Of a stretch of 64,000 nt of DNA, positions 19,426 through 31,505 are shown piece after piece (within the stretch, counting starts at the first letter, position 1; every line of letters starts with the position of its first letter). The translations under genes were made by a program, and so were the position numbers. Under the pieces are notes generated by a model that saw only the letters and a list, made by a program, of their open reading frames with translations, did not search any database and had not been told where the DNA came from. Source of the DNA: Anastrepha obliqua (taxonomy: Eukaryota > Arthropoda > Insecta > Diptera > Tephritidae); NCBI RefSeq assembly GCF_027943255.1, contig NC_072896.1, positions 117,707,879-117,771,878 on the forward strand. The letters are read 5' to 3'.

Positions 19426-21480
19426 TAGTCTTACATTCTTCTCGCGTTTCCCATAAGAGCACGCGATTGCTTAGATAGCGAATGTGCTATCAACTTCTTC
19501 GCAGTGTTGCCAGTTCCCAAATTGTAACTTCACGTACTTAATGGTCATGCTCGGAACTTAATAGCATGCCTTATCGTACCATTGTCAACGGTATTCGTCT
19601 TAGCGAAAACACATAAGTCTATAACTCTTGAATAGAATATTTGTATAATTCGAGGAAGGCTCATCGTAAGGCTCATGTTGTCCGTTCTTCTTAAAAATTT
19701 GATAGACAAATTTATATTTAAAGGCGGTTTTTGTTTATCGATAGACGACGACTTTACTACTCAGTTGCCTATAAAAACTAAAAAACCTAAAAAAACTCTC
19801 CAGTAAATTGATATCGTAGCTGATGTTCGCATCGGTGTTAAGACAGTTTAAACTTTAAAGTTTTTGACGCAGTACCCGCTTAGGTAACAAAGAACACGAG
19901 TACCTGCTTTGAACAGACCATATAAAGGATATACAAGGACTTGACTATAGTTAGTTTCTGTTTGCTGCCCTAAAGTAGCTGCAAAAGTACTGACGTGCAT
20001 TTCCTACGTTAAAACCCCACGCTGGAGTTCCTAGAAGAAGAAGAGGAATTTTTTTACAAAAATATATGTCTAATATGCCATACTTTGCTTCTTTCTAAGG
20101 AATACAAAATTTTCCTTGCACTTAATTTATTTGCTCGCTTTGGTCAAACAAATCCCAGAGGAAAGTAAGCAAACCAAGTAAAATTAATTTGACAGCAGGG
20201 CGGAGTATGTGGGCCGTACTTCACCGCGCCATTATTAACAATAACTGGGTCATTTTATGGTATATTTCTGTTATTTCTACAACACATCCAAGGCGTCCAT
20301 TCAACAAGCAAGAGTCGTTATGGAAAGGACTACAAAGCCACACTAAAGCACGGCTGGACGTAAGAAGATTTTCAACATTTAATTGCAGGAAGATATTAAG
20401 TGAAAGAAAAGGCAAAATTAAACAAACAAACGTGAAAAACACACACAACCAAGCGACGGCCTACTTTGGTCCATTTCGTGTACCCTTTCAACTGACAATG
20501 AGCGGATAAATTGTGAAATGTATGCATGGAAAAAAAGTTGATTCCCTTTGTTGGGGTTGTGGATTCCGAAATGGGTTAAGCCGCAAATATGAGCCGCATA
20601 ACCGATACACTTCCGCAGACATATTTGCATGTGAGTAAGATAATAAATGTGTGTGTGTGTGTGAGTGTGAGTGTGTATGGTGTTCACCTTTGGGTAGGCT
20701 TATGCGATTTGGGTGTAAAAAACCGGTTTTTAATTAAGATTAAATGAGTAGAAATGACATACACACATACACATCCATTGCGTGAAATTGTATTTATGCG
20801 CGTGTGAATGTATGTGTGCCGTATTTAACATTTGTAGGATTGTTGTAATGCCTATTTGTGCAGTTAACTGTAAAAGGATATGAATATGAATTTAAATTTA
20901 TAAATCTAAGCAAGCGGCGGGATGCCACATTTTCGACTGGCAACATAAGACATGGAATGGCAGCTCATTAAAATTTCAAAGGTGTTGAAATATTAATTTG
21001 TATTTAAAATGAAAATGAAACGAAAAGTTGTAAATTCGACTGAAATTGGGATTTCCAAGAAGAGAAATGTGGGTTAGAAGGGTTTCCAAAATACAGCAAC
21101 ACATACACGGATTGAAATGCTATGTGCGCGTGTGTGTCCAAATACGCTATATGGCAAACCACAGAAGCATGGAGTTTGAAAACACCAGAGTTTATCTGCT
21201 TTGTGGCGAATATATAATTTGAATTTAAATTTTAATTCGAATTTTCGTATGACAGCAGAATTTGTGGATATTTTTACCCTTCACCACAACTCGCCACTCC
21301 ACATCGCTTTCTCTCCATTATCATCTATTTCTTCAAAGTTTTCTGGTCCGTCACTCAAAGCGAAAAATTAACACTTTGATATTCAAATTACAGTTGTGGA
21401 CATAAAAACAAGTGCACCTCGTAAATTGCACTTTTTCCCGCCTTACTTTGTATTATTTGTGGTTGAAAGCCATGTGAAAT
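19426..21480. other. No gene; small LINE scrap and (TG)n
   Basis: A 35-base scrap at 19743-19778 (GACTTTACTACTCAGTTGCC) matches the LINE at 47050-47080. A (TG)n run lies at about 20650-20672. The open frames near 20189-20687 lie opposite one another, show no motif, and are judged random. Confidence 0.45.
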
Positions 21481-22010
21481 ATTCTTCTTGATGGACACCA
21501 TAACCGCTTATCGCGATTTTGCCCCAGTTTAACAAAGCGCGCCAGTAATTTTTTTCTCGTGCTAACCGGCGCCAGTTGGACACAGCAAGTGAAGCCAAGT
21601 ACTTCTCGAGGTTATCTTTCCAACGCCGCGAAGACCTTTTCCTCTGCTTCCTCTATCTGGCACCGCATCGAATGCTTTCAGAGCCGGAGCGTTTGTATCC
21701 ATTCAGACGACATGACGCAGCCAACAAAGCCGCTGTATCTTTACTCGCTGCGTTATTCTTATGTCGTCGTAAAGCTCATGCAGCTTATCGTTCCATCGCC
21801 TGCGATATTCGCCGTTGCCCACATGCAAAGGTCTAGAAATCTTTCGCAGAATCTTTCTCTCAAATGCTCCACGGGACGCCTCATCGTATATTGTCTTCGT
21901 CCCAGCTTCCGCGCCATGCGTTGGGACGGGCATGTTGGGAGCCTTATGAAGTGTTAGTTTTGTTCGTCGAGAGAGGACTTTACTACACAATTGCCTACTT
22001 AGCACTTGTT
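21481..22010 (-). mobile_element. (GAA)n-tailed LINE, 3' portion
   Basis: The 3' end at 21481 is TTCTTCTT (complement of the GAA tail), then the conserved terminus. The minus-strand frame 22005-21703 reads QLCSKVLSRRTKLTLHKA, GAFERKILRKISRPLHVGNG, EYRRRWNDKLHELYDDIR and VKIQRLCWLRHVV: the RT C-terminal region downstream of the catalytic core. It is 5'-truncated at about 22010. Confidence 0.78.
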
Positions 22011-22329
22011 GGCAAGAGAGATGTGAAATATTACAATACTTTCTTAATTTTATTTTATTTTTTTGGTTTTTTGGATTGTGAGAGAAATTTGGCGTTGGTG
22101 ACGTAACTTAAAAAGTTCCAAGTTTTCAAATATGTAAATTAGTGTAATCCGGACGTCTTGCATATCTTCCATCGCACTCATGGAAAAATGTTCTTATTAA
22201 ACGTCGCTTTATCCTAAAGCAAAGTTAGGTTACAACTTGGTTGATCCTGTAGATCACACATACTCGTAGACCAAAAATGTACGCATAGTGATACCAAGTG
22301 ATTGTATGGAGAATTTGAGAACTTTATGT

Positions 22330-23105
22330 TTTGTCTTTAATACACAATTTAGATAATTTAAGTAGGTTGATTTTTGCGATCCTGTATGAGCTGGTTGTTT
22401 CCCATCTCGAGTTCGCTTCTTGAATCATTGCTACATCTATATCTAGTCGTTGTTTGCAGAGAGGTGGTTGTATACAGGCCGCGCCAGCTACAAGAAGATT
22501 TGCGCCTGCTTTGGCTAGTATATCCACTTTTTCGTTTTCTTCAAATCCCTTGTGTCCTGGAACCCAGTAGATGGTGGCTTGTTTCTGAGTTCCTAGCTCA
22601 TCCATCCTACTCCGACATTCTCGTACGCAGAGTGAATTTGTCATTATAGCTGCTATTGCTTTGATGCCTGATTGGTTGTCAATGCAGAAGTTTATTTCAG
22701 AGTTCGGAGGAGTCTTCTCTATGGCTAAGTCTACTGCTTTCATTGCTGCGTAGATCTAAGCTTGGGACACTTTGCAGTAGTCCGGTAAATTCTATGACTG
22801 TTCATAACCTAATTCCGAACAGAGTACTGTGGCTCCAACACACGCTCTCATTTTGGAACCTTCTGTGTATAGGTTAAAGGTGTGGCGCGTTAAAAGTTGT
22901 TCCTTCCTCCCTCCTTCGTTTTCTAATACTACCTTTTTTTACCTGCTGAAAATAGCTTGAGGAATAATGTAGTCTGATTTAACCTTTAAACCTCTGCATT
23001 GCCAGCTATGGTCATATAGCCTTTGAAATAGTTGTCCTGTAATGCCTGTTAGCCTAAGTGCAGACTTCTTTGTACAATTTGTTGCTACTAAGACTATTGG
23101 ATTTA
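22330..23105 (-). pseudogene. RNase H-bearing LINE fragment (I/R1-like)
   Basis: The minus strand from 23105 reads CTKKSALRLTGITGQLFQRL, SWQCRGLKVKSDYIIPQAIF, then (22743-22324) NFCIDNQSGIKAIAAI, WVPGHKGFEENEKVDILAKA and ANLLVAGA. These are the RT tail and an RNase H domain; WVPGHKG and NEKVDILAKAG are its final blocks, and IDNQSG replaces the usual SDSQAA, keeping Asp. The first RNase H block (TDGS) is not seen. The frame is broken between 22745 and 22940. Confidence 0.72.
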
Positions 23106-23107
23106 GT

Positions 23108-23575
23108 AAGCCCTGGATCAAGTCGGTCTAAATCGCAGGAGCCAACAGTAAATGGACCACGCAGCCCACTTGTGAGATTACTATACAGGATGACACAGGT
23201 AAGAGAGAATGAGCACACAACTAGACCTCTCATCAATATAGTCCGGCCTTCCATATGTGCAGTGATTGGTGTCATCAGCGGACACTGCCTTATAAGAACT
23301 AATGGAAAACGAGTGAGTAGAAGAAGGAGAATATTGAAAACTTCCTCTGCCTCTGTCCCGAACTTGCCAACACGCTTACTTCTTTGGATGTCTGGTAGAC
23401 TTGGAATCGGCAGTCATCCACAGTATTTATCGTTCATCCGAGACACGAAGATGTTGTTTTGCCATATTGTGAATTAGATGGCTAACTTATCACAATGGGC
23501 CTCCAGGCTTAAGTAGGCCCCCTCTGCGTTCATAAGCAGATTGGCAACCTCCGTATCCTAACCTAACCTACATAA
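23108..23575 (+). pseudogene. LINE 3' end fragment
   Basis: VIGVISGHCLIRTNGKRV, then in another frame an ENFLCLCPELANT-like cysteine knuckle and PRHEDVV, typical of the C-terminus of RNase H-bearing LINEs. It continues through a short UTR ending CTAACCTAACCTA at about 23570. It lies head-to-head with the minus-strand LINE at 22330-23105, meeting near 23105. Confidence 0.55.
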
Positions 23576-24015
23576 CATCCGTCACATGACTGTTACACAG
23601 CAAGCCATTGCGAGTTTTGAATGGATATTGAAACGGTTCAAAACACAAAAGTGATGTAATACCAAGAATACCAGGTTTAGAGGTTTTGAAGATCTTTTTT
23701 TCTTATACGCTAAGACAAGGCAAGTTTTTTACCGCATTCGGGCAGATGATGCTAATTGGGTCCTGATAAACTGCCAGCATCTCTGTCTAAATCAAAGTCA
23801 AAGGCAAATAACCATTGGTGGGAGTAACAGAGATAGGTGGAGTGGGTATTAGGGGCTTCTGCCCAGATACAGGATAAAAAGATCACCTCAAGACCATGCA
23901 GCTACTAAATTATCTACTACGAACTGTCAGTACAGCAGTACTCTTCAACATTTTATGAGGAAGATTTTAACCTTTTTCGCAGTAAAAATATATAAAAAAT
24001 AAATAAAATATTGTA
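23576..24015. other. No gene recognised
   Basis: No recognisable coding sequence or repeat. Confidence 0.4.
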
Positions 24016-24018
24016 AAT

Positions 24019-24242
24019 AATTAGCGCCTACATCCTCCCTGGGTATTTAGACGCGCTCGTCCTCCTATTCGTGGCATGCGTCTTAATATTCTCTATAGTG
24101 ATCTACAGTTTTTAACGGCTCGGGACGGCAAATGGATATTTATCAGGAGCTTTATCATGGCAGAAAAATTATGAAACGTTGCGAATCTGTGCACTTCCGA
24201 ATGGTAGCCACGCAGCAACCCATTCGGCATTGGCGGACGCCT
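24019..24242 (-). mobile_element. tRNA-derived SINE, copy 5 (diverged)
   Basis: Antisense AATTAGCGCC, GCGCTCGTCCTCCTATTCG, CATGCGTCTTAATATT, CAGGAGCTTTATCATGGCAG and CCGAATGGTAGCCACG align to the family over its length, but about 90 bases of the body are missing and divergence is high. An old copy. Confidence 0.75.
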
Positions 24243-24469
24243 AGTAATCTAATTTCTGTGTTGGGGCAATGGGGATGAAGTTTCTGGCACATTTTAGCTG
24301 TCTAAAGTTACTTACGGAGTTATTAAACATCATGCAGTCTTCAACGAACTTCTTCTTTTTCCTCAGAATGATCTCATAATTGAAGTCAGGCCCTCGTCGT
24401 ACGCAATATCCGGATTGAACGGTGCTGGATTGTCTCTTCACCGACTTCATTCCGCTGCATATCATTTTG

Positions 24470-24720
24470 AATGGTGCATAGCCAGGATTTAAAGTGTATG
24501 CCAAGTGACATTTATGGAAGCAACTGAGCAACCAGTTTCTTAGTTGCATACTGATCTGGCCTTGGAGCCACATGGCAGCTTCCTATCATGGGTTTATTGC
24601 TTATTTTGTCCCGTTTTGTTACGCCCGAAGAAAAACGTTGCATTCTCATCTCCACCACATGGATTCTTTGCTCCTGCTTAGCGAATAGCGGCCAGCATTC
24701 AGAGGCGTACCCCATTTCGG
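24470..24720 (-). pseudogene. LINE RT C-terminal fragment (RTE-like?)
   Basis: The minus strand reads GYASECWPLFAKQEQRIHVV, EMRMQRFSSGVTKRDKISN and GSCHVAPRPDQYATKKLVA. This corresponds to the YGSECWP...EMRMLRW..GVT block found downstream of the RT core in a common insect LINE group that I take to be RTE-like. Further homology may extend to 24241 in broken frames. Confidence 0.7.
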
Positions 24721-24724
24721 GTCT

Positions 24725-25595
24725 TCGACTAACAGTTCTTGTAAAAATGTCTAGGTCACCGGCTTTTCTCTATTATAGTTTAGTATTTTCGGTGGTTTTT
24801 AATTTTTTTTTTTTGCAAACTTGGCTTTGCAGAAAGCGACGCATTCTCGAACTAATATTTTTGCGGCGTCCTATGGCGCCTCACACACCTGGTTCGCTTA
24901 TGGTTCTTCAAGAAAAGACGGACTTAGCAAATCCTACTTTTTCATTTATTTTCCTGACAGTTTATTACTATATTTCTTTCCACTTTCACTAACTAATTTT
25001 CTTCAAATCCTTCACCAAAACTGCATAAACATTTTTTTAAAAATCACAAATAACTTGTTTTATTTTCTGGCCCCTAGACCCTTTTAAATATATGCTTAAT
25101 ACCAGCTGTCCAGCTTTTTTTGTCCGCTGCTGTATATTCGCTCGAGAATTTACTTGCACTGCATTTAGAAATGCCGGAAAATATGGCATTTCGAATTAAA
25201 ACTGTTGATCGAAAAACTAAAATATTATAAAAAGTCATAAAAAACCTGCACACACAGCAAAGAAATTAAAAATTATTTCACATTTTCAGCTTTCTGAATT
25301 ACAATTGCAGCACCCCAAATCGCTCATGGAAGGGTTTGACGTCTCACTTCGACGTTATTGCTTTGCGATGCAAAGTTCAAAAAATGCTCACATTTGCATA
25401 TAAATTGCTTTTTTGAAAAGTTGCCATATTTGCAAGTGGTAATTTGAAGTAATTTGTAACAAATAATTACAAGTTTATGTTTGAATGTTCAGTTTGCTCT
25501 AGAAAGTAGGCTATGCATGCCAGGAATTTTTATTTTCGTATTCATACAGCCAAAGACTAACGCAGCTCATGCGCGGGCAGGAAATGTAATATACC
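24725..25595. other. No gene recognised
   Basis: AT-rich. The open frames at 24588-25087 are mostly opposite-strand shadows or low-complexity sequence. Nothing supportable is seen. Confidence 0.4.
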
Positions 25596-26070
25596 ATTTT
25601 TGAAGTGGAACTTCTTAGGCGTCAATGGACGAGCGAGAATGGAGTGTAAAATTTCAAGGCCATGCAACGTTTTGGGCATTTTCGTTCCGCGAGAGAGAAA
25701 AAAGATATAACGTAAAGGAAATAAGGAGAGAGATAACTATACCTTATATATATCTTAGATACACTTTAGGCTATTTTTCCTCAGTTTTTCCTTGAGGTTG
25801 CTAATATCTAGTGGGAAATAACACTGCCTACTTTTTGGTGCTTGTTTGTTGGTGCAAACTTGTAGGAAACATATTTTTGGTACTTACTTTTTGACGTTAT
25901 ATTTTCTTGGTGCCTACTATGACAGACTTGCTCGCAAATAAGCTGCGAGTTTTTGTCAACAAATGTTTAAGCTGTTTATAGCGGATTTAGTGGCCCAGAA
26001 CAATGAAAAACAGAGAGCTTTGGGCGAATCGTAAGCAGTTACCTATCCAGGCTGAAATAAAGCAGAGGAA

Positions 26071-26970
26071 GTGAAGGTGATTGGCAATACTCTTCGAAAG
26101 AATCCGACGGAAATACGCAGGCAAGCACTGGAACCTGCAAGGAGTAATAGGTGCACTTTACCCCACATAACAGCAGTGCAAGAGCCCTGGGTCTTTAGGG
26201 GCCGTCTCTGTGGCTTAAGTGCGCTGAAAGGGGCCACGTTACTATATGACAGGAGTTCTAGCAGACCTAGGACCGGTCTTATAGTATCATCCCATCTCAC
26301 TGTGACGGGTCTTGAGCAATTCTGTTGCCAAGACCTGGTAGCGGCTGAGGTGTGTTATAGAGGTAGACGCGGATGGTCGAAGTTTGTGATTGCATCTGCT
26401 TACTTTCCTTACGATGCTCTGGAAGGGCCACCACCCGGGAAGGCCACTAGTCTCGTGAGGTTCTGTGAGCGGCGCAGTCTGGGCCTCATCCTATGTTGCG
26501 ATGCTAATGCCCAGCTTACAATCTGGGGCAGCAGCAAGTGCAATGGACGGGGCTCTCGACTATTCGAATTTATCGCGTCCTCCTGCCTAGACATACAAAA
26601 CAAGGGCTCACAGCCAACGTTTGTAACGTCTAGAAGACAGGAGGTGATTGATCTAACCCTATCAAACTCAAAACTTGGGTGTCAATCAAGAACTGGAGAG
26701 TCCTTGCCGAAGATTCGTGCTCGGACCACAGGTACATTGAGTTTCAGTGTGGCGAGGAGGCACAAATGCCATTGCCCTTTAGAAACCCAAGAAAAACAGA
26801 CTGGCAGAAGTTTAGGGAGGCGTTGCGGGACCTTGACGTTGCGCCACCAAGACTTCGAAAAGAACAGGCCATTGAGGCGGCTGTTGAGAAACTCAACGCT
26901 GCCCTAACCGACTGTTTTGAGTCAGCCTGTCCAACTCGACCTCTCCCGAGCCGGACTCCCGTTCCGTAGT
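26071..26970 (+). pseudogene. LINE ORF2, endonuclease domain
   Basis: The open frame reads ITAVQEPWVFRGRLCGLSAL (QEP with catalytic Glu), LVAAEVCYRGRRGWSKFVIA, SAYFPYD, RSLGLILCCDANAQLTIWGS (DAN with WGS) and IQNKGSQPTFVTSRRQEVID followed by LTLS. These are blocks of AP-endonuclease-type LINE nucleases, which nick the target. A frame change near 26680 leads into NWRVLAEDSCSDHRYIEFQC (SDHR with catalytic His), and a TAG at about 26967 interrupts VP-WNQ. N-terminal residues of the domain are missing. Confidence 0.85.
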
Positions 26971-26987
26971 GGAACCAAGAGCTCCAG

Positions 26988-28050
26988 ATGTTGAGGCGTG
27001 AGTCGAGAAAACTTCTAAACCGGGCCCTCAAGACTAACCTTGCAGAGGACTGGGAGCGATACCGTGATGTTCAGAAGAACTACAAGAGGCTTATTCGGGA
27101 ATCGAAAAAAGCCTCATATAGGGAATTCTGCAGCGGTATTGAATCTCTGAGTGACACGGCGAAGTTGGTTAGGATCCTGAAAAGGGACCCAACGGCAAAG
27201 CTGGGGTCACTTAGGAAATCTGATGGCTCCTTCACGGAGCGGAAAAGTGAGACACTCAGCTTGCTGATGGAGTCTCACTTTCCTGGTAATCAGATAAGCA
27301 TCAGCCGGCAACAGCCCTTATTGATAGAGGCAGTTGTCAGAGCTGCTACACCTTCTCGGCATGACTGGTTCGTTGCCAGATCTGTGGTGAATGAGGCCGC
27401 CATTCGATTTGCCATCAAATCTTTTGGCGACTACAAGTCGCCCGGACCAGATGGCATATTTCCTGCCATGCTGAAGGAGGGTGCAGAGTTCGTGACAGCA
27501 GCCCTGAAGAAAATCTTCTCGGCATGCCTGGCACTGGCTTACATACCACGCTCTTGGAGGATGGTGAGGGTCGCTTTCATCCCAAAGGTTGGAAAAGACG
27601 ACTACACCAGCCCCAAAAGCTTTAGACCAATCAGCATGACCTCTTTCATGCTGAAAAGTCTCGAACGACTGGTGGAACTGCGCATACGTCAGAAGTCGCT
27701 GAAGGCTCACCCTCTGTCTCTATTTCAGCATGCCTATCAGAGTGGAAAATCCTGCGAGTCGGCACTGCAAAACCTTGTTGCTAGGATAGAGCTGGCCATC
27801 GACAGGAGGGACTACGCTATGGGTATCTTTTTAGACATAGAGGGGGCGTTTGATAATGCCACTTTTGATAGTATGTGTAACTCTGCTAGTAGGCACGGCG
27901 TAGACCGGGTGCTAGTAAATTGGATTCGTTCGATGCTGGCCCAAAGAATCGTTTCGGTGCGAGCAGAGGAAGATCTGCTGGTGTCATCTTGCTTGTTTGG
28001 TAACAGGCTCTTCGCTTATGAACATCTGCAGGAAAGTGCAGAAAACTCTG
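26988..28050 (+). pseudogene. LINE ORF2, reverse transcriptase lacking YADD
   Basis: One open frame from 26988 covers the spacer (LRRESRKLLNRALKTN), KSPGPDGIFPAMLKEGAEF, IPRSWRMVRVAFIPKVGKDD, SFRPISMTSFMLKSLERLVE, HAYQSGKSCESALQNL and the first catalytic block MGIFLDIEGAFDNATFDSM. It ends in IVSVRAEEDLLVSSCLF, after which about 60 codons normally holding the QG..LSPLLW block and the YADD catalytic pair are missing. The next frame resumes at TGSSLMNICRKVQKT near 28000. The deletion makes the enzyme inactive. Confidence 0.88.
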
Positions 28051-29604
28051 GATCGGATTGACACTTGGTGCTGTGCGAACGGGCTGTCGGCAAATCCCGC
28101 CAAGACTGGTATTGTCCTCTTTACCAGAAGGAGGAAGCTTGACGGAATCGTTCTGCCAAAGCTAAAAGGAGTCACAATCCAGCTATCCAAGGAAATTAAA
28201 TATCTAGGAGTAATCCTCGATAGTAAGCTCCTATGGAAATCACACGTTGAGGCAAAGGCATCCAAAGCGCTGACAGCTTTCTGGCAGTGCAAAGGTGTCT
28301 TTGGGAAAACGTGGGGTCTCTCTCCTAGCAAGGTCCTATGGATCTACACGGCTATGATAAGACCCATTATCACCTATGCATCAGTGGTCTGGATGAGTAG
28401 ACTATCCCTAGTGGGAGTCAGGAAGACCTTATCGAGACTACAACGCACTGTGGCCATCTGTTGCACCGGAGCTTTTCCGACTACTTCAGGCCCGGCACTA
28501 GATGCTCTGATTGGTTTACCACCACTTGATGCTTTCATCCGAGGAGAGGCCCTGAAGGCCATCTGCAGACTGAACCACAGTGGGAACTGGTACGGCCCTT
28601 GTCCGGCATTGGAACACAGAGAAGGCATGGACATCGATCCAACGATTCTCTCCATGCGCCTTGACTCAATGCCATCAAGAGTCGTACTTGAAAAGAGATA
28701 CAGTGTAGTGCTACCAGAGGCTCAGTTGTGGGGAGACTCAGAAAATGAGCCCGGCAAACACTGTTTTCGCATTTTTACGGATGGCTCCAGGACCGAGCAC
28801 GGCTCCGGCTCTGGGGTCTACGTGGAATCCAGCGGGACAAAACTGCACTTTGCTCTTGGAATGCATGCATCTGTGTTTCAAGCGGAGATGTATGCAGTTC
28901 AAGAAGCGATGAACTTTGTTGTGGAAAAACGATGGAGAGGCAGATCTATATGTGTCTGCAGCGACAGCCAAGCAGCGCTTATGGCCTTAGACAGCCCTCA
29001 AACCACATCAGGGGTAGTGAAGTCCTGTAAATCCAGGCTGAACTATGTCGGCAGACATAACAGCCTGATGCTAACATGGGTCCCGGGACACGTGGGTATC
29101 GCGGGTAACGAGACCTCTGACTCCTTAGCTAAGATGGGCTCTGAAGCCAACTTCTTTGGCCCAGAGCCCGCTTTGCCACTCCCCTCTGCGGCCATCACGG
29201 CCACGGTTAGCAAATGGGTAACTACTACCCACAAGCGAGCTTGGCAGGCTGAGAGAGGCTGCAGATGGACAAAACTGATGTTACCTGTCATGTCCGATCG
29301 ACTGTCGCAAACCCTTCTGTCATTAAGCAGAGGGGAGTGTAGACGGCTGGTTGGACTAATGACGGGCCACTTTCTGTAGGCAAAGCACATGGAAAGGTTG
29401 GGCATCTCAGACAGTGTACTCTGCCCAGCTTGTGAAGAGGAGGATGAGACGGCGGACCACTTCCTGTGTGTCTGCCCCGCCTTCGCTCGAATCAGGTTTG
29501 AGGTCTTTGGCACTGATGTGTTAAGAAGCGACCATCTTGGCTCCTTGGCACCACAAGATCTACTCAGATTTCTTCGGAGATCGGGTAGATTTAAAGAAAA
29601 TTAA
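27997..29604 (+). pseudogene. LINE ORF2, RT thumb, RNase H and CCHC tail
   Basis: A 460-residue open frame: SANPAKTGIVLFTRRRKLD, IKYLGVILDSKLLWKSHVEA and IRPIITYASVVWMSRL (thumb region), then an RNase H domain with FTDGSRTEHG, FQAEMYAVQEAMNF, CSDSQAALMALD and WVPGHVGIAGNETSDSLAKM, keeping the Asp-Glu-Asp-Asp set. A TAG at about 29377 interrupts it; the frame continues 29389-29604 with CPACEEEDETADHFLCVCPA, a CCHC-like knuckle, and ends near RRSGRFKEN. The minus-strand copy at 53502-54158 matches the last third closely. Confidence 0.86.
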
Positions 29605-29699
29605 AAGGGAATCCAAGTGTAGTACAATGGACTCAATTAATGTCTGAGTGTAGCACTTGCTAGTTGTCCCGACAAAAAAAAAAAAAAAAAAAAAAAATA

Positions 29700-29855
29700 G
29701 ATGCACTTGGAAGAGAACTTTCGAAAAAGTACTTAAGGCTGCTGGGAAATCTTTCAAAGAAGTCAAAGCCCAAGTCAACGCAAAGGATCGTGGCCGTTGG
29801 AAATGCTTTGTAAGAGCCCTATGCCTAGTCAGGGAGGACAGGTAGTAAGAGATAA
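29700..29855 (+). pseudogene. C-terminus of another LINE ORF2
   Basis: Right after the poly-A run: CTWKRTFEKVLKAAGKSFKE, VNAKDRGRWKCFVRALCLVR, stop. This basic W-x-x-F-V-x-A-L-C tail closes ORF2 in a group of insect LINEs. The large LINE may have inserted into this fragment. Confidence 0.55.
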
Positions 29856-30109
29856 CGTCAAAGCAGTCGCATGAAGTGGAAGTGAAAATTTAAAAAATTA
29901 GAAGAGTTCATAATTATTGAATTTTCATCAGATTTAAATTAAATTGAAGCTGGTGGGCAAGAAAACCCCCCGATTATTATGGTTCCATTAAACATGAAAA
30001 GGGAAGAAGATAAGGGAAAAAGGAAAGGCCAAAAGATATATTTGAGTAAAGGCTTCTACAAATTTCAGTTGGAAAAACGCTGTGAGATAAACTTAGACAG
30101 AAGGGTGAC

Positions 30110-30455
30110 ACTCATGGCACCATCGTCCTGTGAGTTCAAATACTCACTGGTCCTTGAACGTATCGAGAAACTTAATTTACTAGGAACGCTCAATTTCATC
30201 CAGTTAATTTGGGTCCCAGGACACAGGGGTATAACTGGAGAGAGAAAGACTGCGGCCTCGCCCTTCCTTGCTGGCTACAAATATGGTGGACCCAGACGTG
30301 GGTGAATAGAATTGGTCCTTTATGGATGCCGTTCTGGGCCCTCCCGAAGTAATATAGAAAGCAGTTCTGGAAAGGCAGTAGACGGCGGTCGCTGTAAGTG
30401 CGAAGGCATTTTGAACCCTACCTCACCCACCAAAAAAAAAAACAAAAAACCGGTC
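30110..30455 (+). pseudogene. LINE RNase H scrap and 3' UTR
   Basis: ERIEKLNLLGTLNFIQLIWV, then PGHRGITGE is the late RNase H block, broken at about 30240. From 30298 GTGAATAGAATTGGTCC through CTACCTCACCCACCAAAAAA matches 49942-50096 and is a LINE 3' UTR with an A-rich end. Confidence 0.62.
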
Positions 30456-30459
30456 GTCT

Positions 30460-31505
30460 TCGTCTAGCTCATCTAATGGTAGGCCCAGGAAGCTTACTGT
30501 TTCGACAGGTTGGGTTCAGAGGGAAAGATGTGTTAGATGAGTGGGTTTAATAGGAAATGTGAAAAGGGGTGCCTTCACATGCAGGACATATGTTTGGTAT
30601 GTCGGGGTCAATTCTGGATAGGTAAAAGTGCAGGTTAAACAGTATCCAGAACGTAATTGTGGCAAGGTTACGCGGGTCTTTCGGGGTAGCTGGAGCTCTT
30701 CATCTGCTGTGGGTGGGTGTTGGGCTCCCATTACGGCCTTCGGTGGTCGGTGCTAAGTGTCTCCAGATGAATGACGTTTGTTATCTGTCTTAACACTGTC
30801 CGGTCCAGTAGTTGTCTATTCGTTTTGCCCTGCATCTCGTCGGAGTACTTGAAGAGATGCCTCCTGAGTGCCTGAGAGCCAGCTAAGGTTCAAGCAGGTG
30901 TCTACATGGATGGAACTTGCGGTAGCACCCTCGCGGAAACTGTTTGCTGAGCAGTTTGTTGTACCCCTTCACAGGGAGCATCTGTTCCTCGTTATGTACG
31001 TGTTGTATGTAGAGGGGACATCAGGGTGCAACCCGTCGCTGTCCGAATAGCAGTGTTTTGGCATGTCTGAAACTTTGTCCACTGCATGTCACACGTTCCA
31101 GGCGACCAGATAGGCGCAGCGTGGTTCAGAACCGGCCAGCCAATTACCTTAAATGTCCATAGCAACATTTCTTTGTCTTTGCCCCAAGTACTGCCGGCTC
31201 ACGATTTAAGAACCTTGTTGCGATTTTGAACTTTAGTGACAATTGTGGTTGGTGCGCAGAGAAGGGGAGCAAACTGTCAATGGTTACTTCCAAATTTTGG
31301 GGTTGCTTACAGTCTAAATTGGTGTGCCGTCGACTTTTACCTTGAGCTGCAGTTTAGTGGGGAAAATTTGTAGATTCCTCGCAGTGAAAAAGCGAAAGGG
31401 ATCGGTGAGGTAATCGTTTACTTTGGCGCACAGGCCATCAATGCCATTTCCCGACGCCATTTTCGTGCAATCGTCAGTGTAGGAGACCAGGGAGACTCCC
31501 TCATG
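30460..31505 (-). pseudogene. BS/BMC1-like jockey LINE, RT C-terminus
   Basis: Minus strand from 31505: VSYTDDCTKMASGNGIDGLC (catalytic box as YTDD), AKVNDYLTDPFRFFTARNLQ, KLQLKVDGTPI, then a heavily broken stretch with a recognisable NRCSL block, ATASSIHVDT, and the open frame 30731-30516 with HPPTADEELQLPRKTRVTLP, QLRSGYC and PIKPTHLTHLSL, closing with VSFLGLPLDELDEDDRF near 30460. The order and the RATRVTL/QLRSGYC blocks are those of BS-type jockey elements. Many frameshifts. Confidence 0.78.

Larger units (their letters stand above)
25596..29697 (+). mobile_element. LOA/I-like LINE, 5' end to poly-A, internally deleted
   Basis: The 5' ~325 bases match 6318-6650, giving a shared 5' terminus. 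A T-rich, TGCCTACTTTTTGG-containing leader runs to 25920 and is followed by a short stretch that may be an ORF1 remnant. The body encodes endonuclease, RT, RNase H and a CCHC-like knuckle, and ends in a run of about 24 A (29673-29697). ORF1 is essentially absent and the RT catalytic box is deleted. RNase H together with this RT type points to the LOA or I group. No target duplication was found. Confidence 0.82.

Noticed and set aside
26071..29604. Functional LINE ORF2
   Set aside because: Frame changes near 26680, stops near 26967 and 29377, and loss of the YADD segment at about 27995.
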